From assembly GCF_028993635.1 (NCBI RefSeq), contig NZ_CP118631.1, positions 2,294,001-2,358,000 on the forward strand: a stretch of 64,000 nt of DNA. The letters are read 5' to 3'. This document shows, piece by piece, positions 41,983 to 49,531 of the stretch. A model generated the notes under the pieces. The model saw only the letters and a list, made by a program, of their open reading frames with translations. It searched no databases and was not told the DNA's origin. A program made the translations under genes and the position numbers. Numbering within the stretch: the stretch's first letter is position 1; the number at the start of each line of letters is the position of its first letter. The stretch comes from Mucilaginibacter sp. SJ. GTDB taxonomy: Bacteria > Bacteroidota > Bacteroidia > Sphingobacteriales > Sphingobacteriaceae.

Positions 41983-42462
41983 TCAAACACGCTCAATTTT
42001 GCATATAAAACAGCATGCCTGGGCATTTCTGGCATGCAAATATTCAACATTATCATTTTCGACAAATATTTCATCGATCAGTTCATCAACATCGGCATCA
42101 CCAACAAGCCGGGTTAAAACCATGTGCTGCGCTTTGCTGTAACCGATGAGCGACAGCGGGAAACTCTTTTTATTAGCCTTAATCTCCGGCGGGAAACGAT
42201 AAATGTCGCTGTATTCCTCCACATCTTTAGCGTGAATAAAAATAGGCCCCGGCTGGTTATAGGCATTTTCGATTTCAAAAGGCGAATGCTTTAGCAGCAG
42301 GCGTTTATCAACGTTACGTTCAAATGGTTTAAGTGAAACCCGGCATGGCCCAAGTCCGGTAGCCGGTTGTTCAGCCACTTCGCCTCCAAAATCGTCGGTC
42401 ATGGTTGCCCTTATTTTTGTGGCGAATGATTTTGATAGCGGTACAATTTTAAATGTGTTCAT
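41983..42462 (-). CDS. DUF1203 family protein
   Basis: 159 residues from the ATG at 42462; a TTG start at 42516 would add 18 residues but no family sequence. The segments GLGPCRVSLKPF, GPIFIHAKDVEEY and HARNAQACCFICKIERV match DUF1203, a group of small bacterial proteins of unknown function. No signal or membrane segment. Confidence 0.8.
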   Translation of the reverse strand: MNTFKIVPLSKSFATKIRATMTDDFGGEVAEQPATGLGPCRVSLKPFERNVDKRLLLKHSPFEIENAYNQPGPIFIHAKDVEEYSDIYRFPPEIKANKKSFPLSLIGYSKAQHMVLTRLVGDADVDELIDEIFVENDNVEYLHARNAQACCFICKIERV

Positions 42463-42519
42463 GATTATTGTTTTTTTAGATAGATCAAAGGTCAGGCGAT
42501 AAACAAAGCGTTTCAACCC

Positions 42520-42665
42520 GAAACTTGCGGAGTTTCTGAACCGGGATTTATAGGATTTAAGGATTCACCGGATGCATGTTTAAACGCCAGCGCCTAAATT
42601 CAAAAACCAGATTAATTCCGGTTCAGATAATCTGCACATCTGAAATCCGCACATCTGCACATTTA
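42520..42665. repeat. Repeat block: palindromes plus GCACATCTG repeats
   Basis: Contains GAAACTTGCGGAGTTTC (42520-42536, palindrome), an inverted pair TCTGAACCGG/CCGGTTCAGA (42535-42544 and 42618-42627), TTATAGGATTTAAGGATT, and the ATCTGCACATCTGAAAT repeats seen at 37586-37741. At least three repeat families meet in 146 bases between divergent genes. Confidence 0.6.
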
Positions 42666-42668
42666 CTT

Positions 42669-42676
42669 TATCTTTG
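42669..42676 (+). promoter_or_regulatory. -7 box for the LuxE-like gene
   Basis: TATCTTTG, an exact TAnnTTTG, ending only five bases before the ATG at 42682, so the mRNA is predicted to be leaderless or nearly so. Confidence 0.6.
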
Positions 42677-42681
42677 CTTCA

Positions 42682-43668
42682 ATGGACAAACCAGGTAAAC
42701 AGCAGATATTTTCTATCAGCACCGAAGAGCAATTTAACGACGCCGCCTTGCAGGTTTTCAACTACCAGGCACAGCATAACCCGGTTTACAGCCAGTTTAT
42801 TGAGGGATTAAAAATTGACACCGCATCAATTACATCTTACAGTCAGATCCCATTTTTACCTATCGAATTTTTTAAGTCACACACTATATTAAGTACCGGT
42901 GAGCCTGTTGAGGTAACCTTTACCAGTTCAGGTACCACCGGGATGATCACCAGCAGTCACCGGGTTAGCGATATAACCTGGTATGAGGAAAGTTTCCGAC
43001 GCGCATTCAATATTTTTTACGGCGATATCAGGGATTTTACCGTACTGGCTCTGCTCCCGTCTTACCTGGAGCGCGAAGGCTCATCGCTCATTTACATGGT
43101 TGATGATCTGATTAAACAATCAAATCGCCCGGATAGCGGTTTCTTTTTGTACAATCATGATGAGCTGTTTCATCAACTTAAAAAACAGCAGGATGCCAGG
43201 AAACCTACACTTTTAATAGGCGTAACTTTCGGTCTGCTGGATTTTATCGAAAACCACCAGGTCAATTTTCCTGAGCTTGTTGTAATGGAAACCGGCGGCA
43301 TGAAAGGCCGCCGCAAGGAAATGATCCGCGAGGAGCTGCACACCATTTTGGGCAAAGGCTTTGGTGTAAAGCAGATCCACTCTGAATATGGAATGACCGA
43401 GCTCCTGTCTCAAGCCTACTCTAAAGGCGATGGTATTTTTAATTGCCCTCCCTGGATGAAGATCATCATCCGGGATACTAACGATCCGCTCAGTACGTTA
43501 CAAACTGGTAAAACAGGCGGCATCAGCGTTATTGACCTGGCCAATATCAACTCCTGCGCGTTTATTGCTACGCAGGATTTAGGCAGGATTTACCCTGATG
43601 GCTCTTTTGAAGTATTAGGCCGGTTTGACCAGTCAGACATCCGCGGATGTAATTTGCTGATTGCTTAA
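42682..43668 (+). CDS. LuxE-like acyl-protein synthetase
   Basis: 328 residues of the LuxE/ANL adenylate-forming type. TSSGTTG is the nucleotide-binding motif; METGGMKGRRKEM and EYGMTELLSQAY are the later conserved segments. LuxE activates fatty acids as acyl-adenylate and passes them to a cysteine on itself and then to a reductase. The other lux genes are absent, and in Bacteroidota such orphan copies occur without luminescence, so the acyl acceptor is unknown. Confidence 0.85.
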   Translation: MDKPGKQQIFSISTEEQFNDAALQVFNYQAQHNPVYSQFIEGLKIDTASITSYSQIPFLPIEFFKSHTILSTGEPVEVTFTSSGTTGMITSSHRVSDITWYEESFRRAFNIFYGDIRDFTVLALLPSYLEREGSSLIYMVDDLIKQSNRPDSGFFLYNHDELFHQLKKQQDARKPTLLIGVTFGLLDFIENHQVNFPELVVMETGGMKGRRKEMIREELHTILGKGFGVKQIHSEYGMTELLSQAYSKGDGIFNCPPWMKIIIRDTNDPLSTLQTGKTGGISVIDLANINSCAFIATQDLGRIYPDGSFEVLGRFDQSDIRGCNLLIA

Positions 43669-43759
43669 TACCATTTGAGAATCAGGACGTCAGGAATCAA
43701 AATTCAGGAAAACTTGATTCTTAACGCTTGATTCTTGACTCTTTAACAGGTATAATTGT

Positions 43760-43767
43760 TATTTTTG
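43760..43767 (+). promoter_or_regulatory. -7 box for the SHOCT protein gene
   Basis: TATTTTTG, exact TAnnTTTG, 23 bases before the ATG at 43791; it rules out the in-frame TTG at 43728. Confidence 0.55.
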
Positions 43768-43790
43768 CGCGCATCATAAATGCTAAAAAT

Positions 43791-44504
43791 ATGATTGAGA
43801 AATTTTTAAACGAGGAACAGGACCCCAAAACAGTTGAAAAGGTTTATTCACGCCTTGTTGATCTGCTTTCTTCAGGCGAAGAGGTTATCTACATTGCCGT
43901 TCAGAAAAAGCCGCTGGTAAACCTTTTTCCTGATTGTATAGCTATTACCAACAAACGTGTGCTGTTTTTTACCCCAGCCAACCTGGGGCTATCTATCAAG
44001 TTTGTTGATTTTGTTTGGAAAGATATCGTTGACGTATATACCAAGGAAGAAATTATCGGCTCCATTTTCAGCGTAAAAACTACCGGTGGCGCCGAAATGG
44101 CTGTTGATTACCTGCCTAAAGTTCAGGGCCGTAAATTATACCAGTACGCCCAGGAACGCAAGGAAGTTGAGCGTGAAGCCCGCCGCCAGCGCGACCTGGA
44201 ACAAAAACGTGCCGAATCAGGTGCTATCCAGCTGGAAAATTCGCCTGCCCGTGCTTTTGTGCCACCGGCATCGCCGCAGCCTTTTTCTCAACCAAATGGC
44301 TACACAGCACCTGCCGCACCGGTAACGCCACCTGCGCCAGTCACGGCCCCTGCTCCTGTTGTACAGGAAACACCTCCGCCTGCAGCACCAAAGCCTGATG
44401 AACTTACCGAAAAACTAAAAAAACTAAAAACCCTATTTGATAATGGCCTTATTTCGCAGGAAGAATATAACGCCAAAAAACTTGACCTCCTGAGTGATTT
44501 ATAG
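43791..44504 (+). CDS. PH-like and SHOCT domain protein
   Basis: 237 residues from the ATG at 43791. Residues about 1-120 look like a bacterial PH-type domain (PDCIAITNKRVLFFTP), then a Pro/Ala-rich linker of about 70 residues, then a SHOCT motif at the end (LKKLKTLFDNGLISQEEYNAKK). SHOCT is a short C-terminal helix pair common in envelope-associated or oligomerising bacterial proteins. No signal peptide, so cytoplasmic. Function unknown. Confidence 0.83.
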   Translation: MIEKFLNEEQDPKTVEKVYSRLVDLLSSGEEVIYIAVQKKPLVNLFPDCIAITNKRVLFFTPANLGLSIKFVDFVWKDIVDVYTKEEIIGSIFSVKTTGGAEMAVDYLPKVQGRKLYQYAQERKEVEREARRQRDLEQKRAESGAIQLENSPARAFVPPASPQPFSQPNGYTAPAAPVTPPAPVTAPAPVVQETPPPAAPKPDELTEKLKKLKTLFDNGLISQEEYNAKKLDLLSDL

Positions 44505-44530
44505 TCTTTTAGGGGACATGGTACCCTTAT

Positions 44531-44570
44531 AAAAAAGGAGGCTGTATCAGTGATATAGCCTCCTTTTTTA
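44531..44570. terminator. Bidirectional terminator
   Basis: AAAAAAGGAGGCT pairs with AGCCTCCTTTTTT over 13 bases with TGTATCAGTGATAT-type loop bases, flanked by A- and T-runs. It separates the SHOCT gene from the convergent sucC. Confidence 0.85.
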
Positions 44571-44623
44571 TCTATAGGCTGGCAACTAATCTCTAATCAC
44601 CAGCCTCTAATCTCTAAAAAGAA

Positions 44624-45817
44624 TTAAAGCGCTAAAACCTCTTTAACACGGTCGGCAGCTTCTTTCAGCAATATTGCCGAGTAAACTTTCAAACCTGAGT
44701 TATCGATCAGTTCTTTTGCTTCGGCAGCATTTGTACCCTGTAAACGAACAATAATTGGCACCGGGATATTACCGATCTCTTTGTAAGCATCAATTACACC
44801 TTGCGCAACACGGTCGCAGCGAACAATACCACCAAAGATGTTGATCAGGATGGCTTTTACGTTAGGATCTGAAAGGATGATATTGAAACCTGCTTTTACA
44901 GTTTGCGCGTTGGCAGTACCGCCTACGTCAAGGAAGTTGGCAGGCTCGCCACCGGCAATTTTAATGATGTCCATAGTAGCCATAGCTAAGCCGGCACCAT
45001 TCACCATACAGCCTACGTTACCGTCAAGCTTAACGTAGTTAAGGTTTGATTTGCTGGCTTCAACCTCGGTTGGATCTTCCTCATCGGTATCACGCATTGC
45101 AGCGTAATCCGGATGACGGTAAAGCGCGTTATCGTCAAGGTTTACCTTAGCGTCAACAGCTAAAATTTTATTATCAGAGGTTTTTAAAACCGGGTTAATT
45201 TCAAATTGCGATGAATCGGTACCTTCATAGGCTTTATATAAAGCAGCAATGAATTTGGTCATGTCTTTAAATGCTTCGCCTTCAAGGCCAAGGTTAAAGG
45301 CTATTTTACGGGTCTGGAAGCCCTGTAAACCAACTTTAGGATCAATCTCTTCTTTAAATATAAGTTCAGGAGTTGAGTGTGCAACTTCTTCAATATCCAT
45401 ACCGCCTTCAGTACTGTACATGATGATGTTGCGGCCACGGGCGCGGTCAAGCAATACGCTCATGTAAAACTCTTTGGTTTCACTTTCGCCCGGATAGTAA
45501 ACATCCTGTGCAACTAAAACTTTCTTAACTTTTTTACCTTCAGGACCAGTTTGCGGAGTTACCAATTGCATACCTAAAATATTGCCGGTATGTTCTTTTA
45601 CCTGGTCGATGTTTTTGGCAAGCTTAACGCCACCACCTTTACCACGGCCACCTGCGTGGATCTGTGCTTTGATCACTACCCAGCTTGACCCCAGGTCTTC
45701 TTTCAATTTTTGGGCAGCCTCAACAGCCTGCTCAACAGTATCGGCTACAATGCCTTCCTGAACTCTAACGCCATAGCTTTTTAATATAGCTTTACCCTGA
45801 TATTCGTGAATATTCAT
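44624..45817 (-). CDS. sucC: Succinyl-CoA synthetase beta subunit (ADP-forming)
   Basis: 397 residues from the ATG at 45817 ([12 protein letters not shown], the classic start); a GTG at 45868 would add 17 unrelated residues. ATP-grasp domain with [10 protein letters not shown], and the C-terminal CoA-ligase domain with [10 protein letters not shown]. With SucD it interconverts succinyl-CoA and succinate in the citric acid cycle with substrate-level ATP formation. sucD is not in the window, so the subunits are unlinked here, as in many Bacteroidota. Confidence 0.97.
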   Translation of the reverse strand: MNIHEYQGKAILKSYGVRVQEGIVADTVEQAVEAAQKLKEDLGSSWVVIKAQIHAGGRGKGGGVKLAKNIDQVKEHTGNILGMQLVTPQTGPEGKKVKKVLVAQDVYYPGESETKEFYMSVLLDRARGRNIIMYSTEGGMDIEEVAHSTPELIFKEEIDPKVGLQGFQTRKIAFNLGLEGEAFKDMTKFIAALYKAYEGTDSSQFEINPVLKTSDNKILAVDAKVNLDDNALYRHPDYAAMRDTDEEDPTEVEASKSNLNYVKLDGNVGCMVNGAGLAMATMDIIKIAGGEPANFLDVGGTANAQTVKAGFNIILSDPNVKAILINIFGGIVRCDRVAQGVIDAYKEIGNIPVPIIVRLQGTNAAEAKELIDNSGLKVYSAILLKEAADRVKEVLAL

Positions 45818-45835
45818 GTTTTGAAGAATTTGCGG

Positions 45836-45843
45836 TAAAGCTA
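45836..45843 (-). promoter_or_regulatory. Candidate -7 box for sucC
   Basis: TAGCTTTA on the minus strand, one mismatch from TAnnTTTG, 19 bases before the ATG at 45817. Confidence 0.45.
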
Positions 45844-45933
45844 CAATTTTGTTTGAAACGGTAAACACCTTGTTTCAGTTTATTTGCCATTGTTTGGGTA
45901 AATAACATTGTATTTACAATAACAAATACTAAT

Positions 45934-46065
45934 TGTCTGAACCAGGATTTGGAGGGATTGTGGGATGGGCAGAATTACTTTTATCTGAACTGTGATTTTT
46001 AGGATTAAGGGATCAGTTCAAAAGCCCTGTTAATCATAAAATCCTCCTAAATCCGGGTTCAGACA
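45934..46065. repeat. Inverted repeat with TGTCTGAACC arms
   Basis: Arms 45934-45959 and 46040-46065 pair over 26 bases with four mismatches, beginning TGTCTGAACC. The interior carries TTTTTAGGATTAAGGGAT, related to the elements at 13780 and 42535. Confidence 0.65.
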
Positions 46066-46156
46066 AAATCAGTGCAATCAAAATCACCAACAATCGATCG
46101 GTGTAATCAATACATAATCGGTGTAATCCCAACAAAAATAAATCCAGCTAATCCGT

Positions 46157-46164
46157 TAACTTTG
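46157..46164 (+). promoter_or_regulatory. -7 box for the LolD-like gene
   Basis: TAACTTTG, exact TAnnTTTG, four bases before the ATG at 46169; the gene is predicted to be leaderless. Confidence 0.55.
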
Positions 46165-46168
46165 CCAA

Positions 46169-46828
46169 ATGCTTAAAGCCAGATCTATCCATAAATCATA
46201 CGGACAGTTACAAATATTAAAGGGCGTTGACCTTGAGGTACAAAAGGGCGAAATCGTGACTATCGTTGGTGCTTCAGGTGCCGGAAAAAGCTCGTTACTT
46301 AACATATTAGGTACCCTTGACCGGCCTGATTCGGGCACTTTAACTATTAATGATATTGAACTAAACAAATTAAATAATAAACAACTAAGCGATTTCCGGA
46401 ACCGGCAGATTGGTTTTATATTCCAGTTTCACCATTTACTGGCCGAGTTCAGCGCTCTTGAAAATGTTTGTATCCCGGCCTTTATCGCAGGAAAATCAAA
46501 ATCTGAAGCAGAAAAAAAAGCGGCCGGATTGCTTGACCTATTGGGTTTGAAAGACAGGTTACACCATAAACCTAACCAGCTATCGGGAGGCGAACAACAA
46601 CGGGTAGCTGTGGCACGTGCGTTAATCAACAATCCGGCACTTATTTTTGCCGATGAGCCTTCAGGTAACCTTGATTCGGTAAACGCGCTTGAGCTTCATG
46701 AATTATTTATTAAGTTGAAGAATGATTTCAGGCAAACCTTTGTAATTGTTACTCATAATGAAGATCTTGCAAACCTGTCAGACCGCACAGTTACAATGAG
46801 GGATGGTTTAATTGTTAACGGTCAATAG
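46169..46828 (+). CDS. lolD: ABC transporter ATPase, LolD-like
   Basis: 219 residues. Walker [10 protein letters not shown], signature LSGGEQQR, Walker [13 protein letters not shown] and the switch VTHNE are all present. The best match is LolD, which energises release of lipoproteins from the inner membrane with LolC/LolE, but MacB-type ATPases look alike. No permease is adjacent. Two small genes follow in the same transcript. Confidence 0.88.
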   Translation: MLKARSIHKSYGQLQILKGVDLEVQKGEIVTIVGASGAGKSSLLNILGTLDRPDSGTLTINDIELNKLNNKQLSDFRNRQIGFIFQFHHLLAEFSALENVCIPAFIAGKSKSEAEKKAAGLLDLLGLKDRLHHKPNQLSGGEQQRVAVARALINNPALIFADEPSGNLDSVNALELHELFIKLKNDFRQTFVIVTHNEDLANLSDRTVTMRDGLIVNGQ

Positions 46829-46832
46829 CCAT

Positions 46833-47132
46833 ATGAGCATTTTAATTACCGCCGCCACATCGGCACAAGCCTACCAGCTCAAAAACAAACTGGAAGGAAA
46901 AAATATTATTTTGGGTGATCATATGGACCTGCCCGATTTTATGATAAAAACGGGCAAAATGTTATTATTGCCCAATCCAGCTTCGGCAAGTTATACACAT
47001 GAAATGCTAACACTTTGCCTGGATAAGGGCATCGATTCGGTTTATTTATTAAGGACTGATGAAACAGCGCTCTTACTAAAGGCCGAAACCCTTTTTAATG
47101 AATACGATATAAACCTACACGTAATTGCTTAA
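46833..47132 (+). CDS. Free-standing pre-ATP-grasp-like domain
   Basis: 99 residues from the ATG at 46833, four bases after the LolD stop (an in-frame TTG at 46812 would overlap lolD). The pattern SILITAATSAQAYQLKNKL, KMLLLPNPAS, GIDSVYLLRTDETALLLKA resembles the Rossmann-like domain that precedes ATP-grasp domains in carbamoyl-phosphate-synthase-like ligases, but no ATP-grasp domain follows. The stop overlaps the next ATG by one base (TAATG). Function unknown; it could be a reduced ligase remnant kept for binding. Confidence 0.5.
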   Translation: MSILITAATSAQAYQLKNKLEGKNIILGDHMDLPDFMIKTGKMLLLPNPASASYTHEMLTLCLDKGIDSVYLLRTDETALLLKAETLFNEYDINLHVIA

Positions 47133-47740
47133 TGGATTATAAGGATATTGATAAACGTAAAACAGCTTTTATTTTTGAGTTAGATGATGTGCTTTACCCG
47201 GCAAAAGATTACTACTTTCAGGCTTATTACCTGTTTGCAAATATGCTTGAATATATTGAGCTGATAGATGCAAAGGCCGCAACCAAAGTATTAACGGATA
47301 CGTATATAGCTGAAGGGAAGGATACCACATTTAACCGTTTGACGGAGCAGTTCCCGGTGGCCGAACAATATCGCGATAAATTTGAGAACCTGCTTTTAAC
47401 TGCCAAATTACCCTTAAAACTGCTTTTATATCAAGATATACTTACCTTGATGCAGGATATTGTGGTCGACCGCAAAAAACTGTTTATTGTAACTAACGGC
47501 AATGTCCGGGAACAGGTAAATAAAATTAAACAAACAGAATGGCACGGACTGGAAAAATATCTCCGCTGCTATTTTACCGAAGAAACCGTACCAAAACCCG
47601 AACCAGATGTAATTAACCTGCTTATTCAGGAACATGGAATTCAGCGTAAAGAAATAGTGATGATTGAAAATTCGGAAACCGACAGGCTGTGCGCCGAAGC
47701 AAGCGGTATTGACAGCATCAACGTTAAAGATTTTTTATAG
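47132..47740 (+). CDS. HAD-like protein with altered catalytic motifs
   Basis: 202 residues of the HAD hydrolase fold. Motif I reads FELDDVLYP, with glutamate where the phosphate-accepting aspartate should be; motif II VTNGN and motif III KPEPD look normal; motif IV reads IENSETD where GDSxxD is usual. The replaced nucleophile suggests a phosphatase-dead binder or a changed activity. It is translationally coupled to the pre-ATP-grasp-like gene and 54 bases before the S41 protease gene. Confidence 0.75.
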   Translation: MDYKDIDKRKTAFIFELDDVLYPAKDYYFQAYYLFANMLEYIELIDAKAATKVLTDTYIAEGKDTTFNRLTEQFPVAEQYRDKFENLLLTAKLPLKLLLYQDILTLMQDIVVDRKKLFIVTNGNVREQVNKIKQTEWHGLEKYLRCYFTEETVPKPEPDVINLLIQEHGIQRKEIVMIENSETDRLCAEASGIDSINVKDFL

Positions 47741-47794
47741 CATTGGCTATAACATACTTACTAACAAGGCGTTTAAATACTTAAACTCAAACTG

Positions 47795-49321
47795 ATGAGA
47801 AAAATATTTTACTTTTTAATCCTTATCTCCATTGCTTCATTATCGGCCTGCAAAAAAAACAAACCGCTGGATAATGGCGATGGTGACACCTCGGGACCAT
47901 CAAGCACCGGCACCGCACTCGACCGCATAAGAGATTCTGTTTTTTTATATCCGCAGGAAACTTATCTGTGGTACAACCAGCTACCAACCTATAAAAACTT
48001 TCAGCCCCGTAACTATGTCAGTGCCGACACCATTACCGGGTTAAGCAGCGAGGTTGACCATTTATCACAATATGCCATAAATCCGGCAAGCTCTCAACCG
48101 TACGAATATTATGATAATACCGGCACGGCTAAATATTCGTTTATTGATGACGGATCGGTATCGAACGAATTGAGCGGTAATGGCGGCGACTTCGGCTTTT
48201 CTGTGTTCTATCCTACCCGTACTGATCTGCGGATCAAATATGTATACCCCGGCTCACCTGCTGACCAGAAAGGTATTAAACGCGGCTACCAGATCACTAA
48301 GATCAATGGTCGTACCGACCTTGCTTATGATGATGGCGGTACAACTACCCAGTTTGTAATACAAGCCTATGCTTATAGCAAAACGATAACCATGACGCTA
48401 ACCAAACCCGATAATACCACGATTGATGTAACGCTGAATACGGCTAATTATACGATAAACCCGGTTATCACTTATAAAACATTAGACGTGGGTTCGGGTA
48501 AAACCGCAGGTTATATGGTCTTCAATTCTTTCACAGATCTGGCCAATGCCAAACCTAAAATATTGGAGGCCTTAAACAGCTTCACCGGTATTTCTGACCT
48601 CATCATTGATTTAAGATATAACGGCGGAGGATCGGTGGAAACTGCCGAATATTTTGATAACCTTTTGGTGCCTTCGGCAAAAAACGGCACTAAAATGTAT
48701 ACTGCTTATTTTAATGATAAGCTCACTAATGATAACTATACCTTGTTTAAAAATCTTTACGAAATCCCTAAAGGCTTTTTCTCGGTGAGCAACCAAACTG
48801 TTAATTTTCAAAAACAGGGCTCACTTAATTTAAGCCGTATATTCTTTATAGTTGGTAGTGGCACAGCCTCGGCAAGTGAATTAACCATTAATAACCTTAT
48901 CCCCGAACTGGAAGTTCAGCTCATAGGCTCAACTACTTACGGTAAACCGGTTGGCTTTTATGGCATTGATATCAACAAATATCAACTGTACATGCCTATG
49001 TTCTCTACCAAAAACTCGGCAAACAATGGCGACTACTATACTGGAATGACACCGGGAAAGGATCCTTATAAAGGGATTAGCGCTACCGACGACCTGACCA
49101 AGGATTTCGGCGACCCTACAGAAGGATTGTTAGCACAGGCTTTAAGTTATATTTCGACCGGTAAGTATATAACCCGTTCGGTACAGACACAGAGCCTGGC
49201 CAGTTCATCAAAAAATGTACTTTCGGCAGATCAAAAACGCGAGATGGAACACAGGTTTAACCCCAGTAAGGTTAAAGGCCTAATGCTTAAAACGCCATCG
49301 GTGTTTAAAAAGAAGAACTAA
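47795..49321 (+). CDS. S41 family C-terminal-processing protease, lipoprotein
   Basis: 508 residues. Lipobox LSACKK gives a lipid-anchored envelope protein. It has a PDZ domain (about 130-210; VYPGSPADQKGIKRGYQI) and the S41 catalytic part with serine in GSGTASASE and lysine in TTYGKPVGF. Such proteases degrade or trim periplasmic proteins. It ends with a terminator at 49339. Confidence 0.92.
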   Translation: MRKIFYFLILISIASLSACKKNKPLDNGDGDTSGPSSTGTALDRIRDSVFLYPQETYLWYNQLPTYKNFQPRNYVSADTITGLSSEVDHLSQYAINPASSQPYEYYDNTGTAKYSFIDDGSVSNELSGNGGDFGFSVFYPTRTDLRIKYVYPGSPADQKGIKRGYQITKINGRTDLAYDDGGTTTQFVIQAYAYSKTITMTLTKPDNTTIDVTLNTANYTINPVITYKTLDVGSGKTAGYMVFNSFTDLANAKPKILEALNSFTGISDLIIDLRYNGGGSVETAEYFDNLLVPSAKNGTKMYTAYFNDKLTNDNYTLFKNLYEIPKGFFSVSNQTVNFQKQGSLNLSRIFFIVGSGTASASELTINNLIPELEVQLIGSTTYGKPVGFYGIDINKYQLYMPMFSTKNSANNGDYYTGMTPGKDPYKGISATDDLTKDFGDPTEGLLAQALSYISTGKYITRSVQTQSLASSSKNVLSADQKREMEHRFNPSKVKGLMLKTPSVFKKKN

Positions 49322-49338
49322 AATTTTCCGTATCATTT

Positions 49339-49373
49339 AAAGGCGAAGGGCTGAAAAGCTTTTCGCCTTTTTT
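49339..49373 (+). terminator. Terminator of the S41 protease gene
   Basis: AAAGGCGAA pairs with TTCGCCTTT and is followed by a run of six T; 18 bases after the stop. Confidence 0.85.
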
Positions 49374-49388
49374 ATTATGCTAAAGCTT

Positions 49389-49496
49389 GCCGTTGTTGGT
49401 GTTGTCACCAACAACTTTATGCTATGCGTACCGGCTTTAGTGGTTAATAAAATTATACGGGTATACCAAGTCGTTGGTGACAACACCAACAACGGC
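49389..49496. repeat. Paired palindromic repeat (GTTGTTGGTGTTGTCACC type)
   Basis: Perfect 24-base inverted arms at 49389-49412 and 49473-49496. Each arm is itself a hairpin (GTTGGTG/CACCAAC), so the locus can fold in two alternative ways. It lies between the convergent protease and SMC genes. Confidence 0.8.
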
Positions 49497-49531
49497 ACGA
49501 GCTTTTAGCTTTCCGCCTTAGGCTTTAAGCT

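Larger units (their letters stand above)
45818..46168. other. 351-base divergent intergenic region
   Basis: Lies between sucC and the LolD-like gene. Contains the sucC -7 box, an inverted repeat (45934-46065), short GGTGTAATC repeats (46097-46128) and the LolD -7 box. No open frame of note. Confidence 0.6.

Noticed and set aside
42682..43668. Bioluminescence locus
   Set aside because: Only a LuxE-like gene is present; no luciferase, reductase or transferase gene lies nearby.
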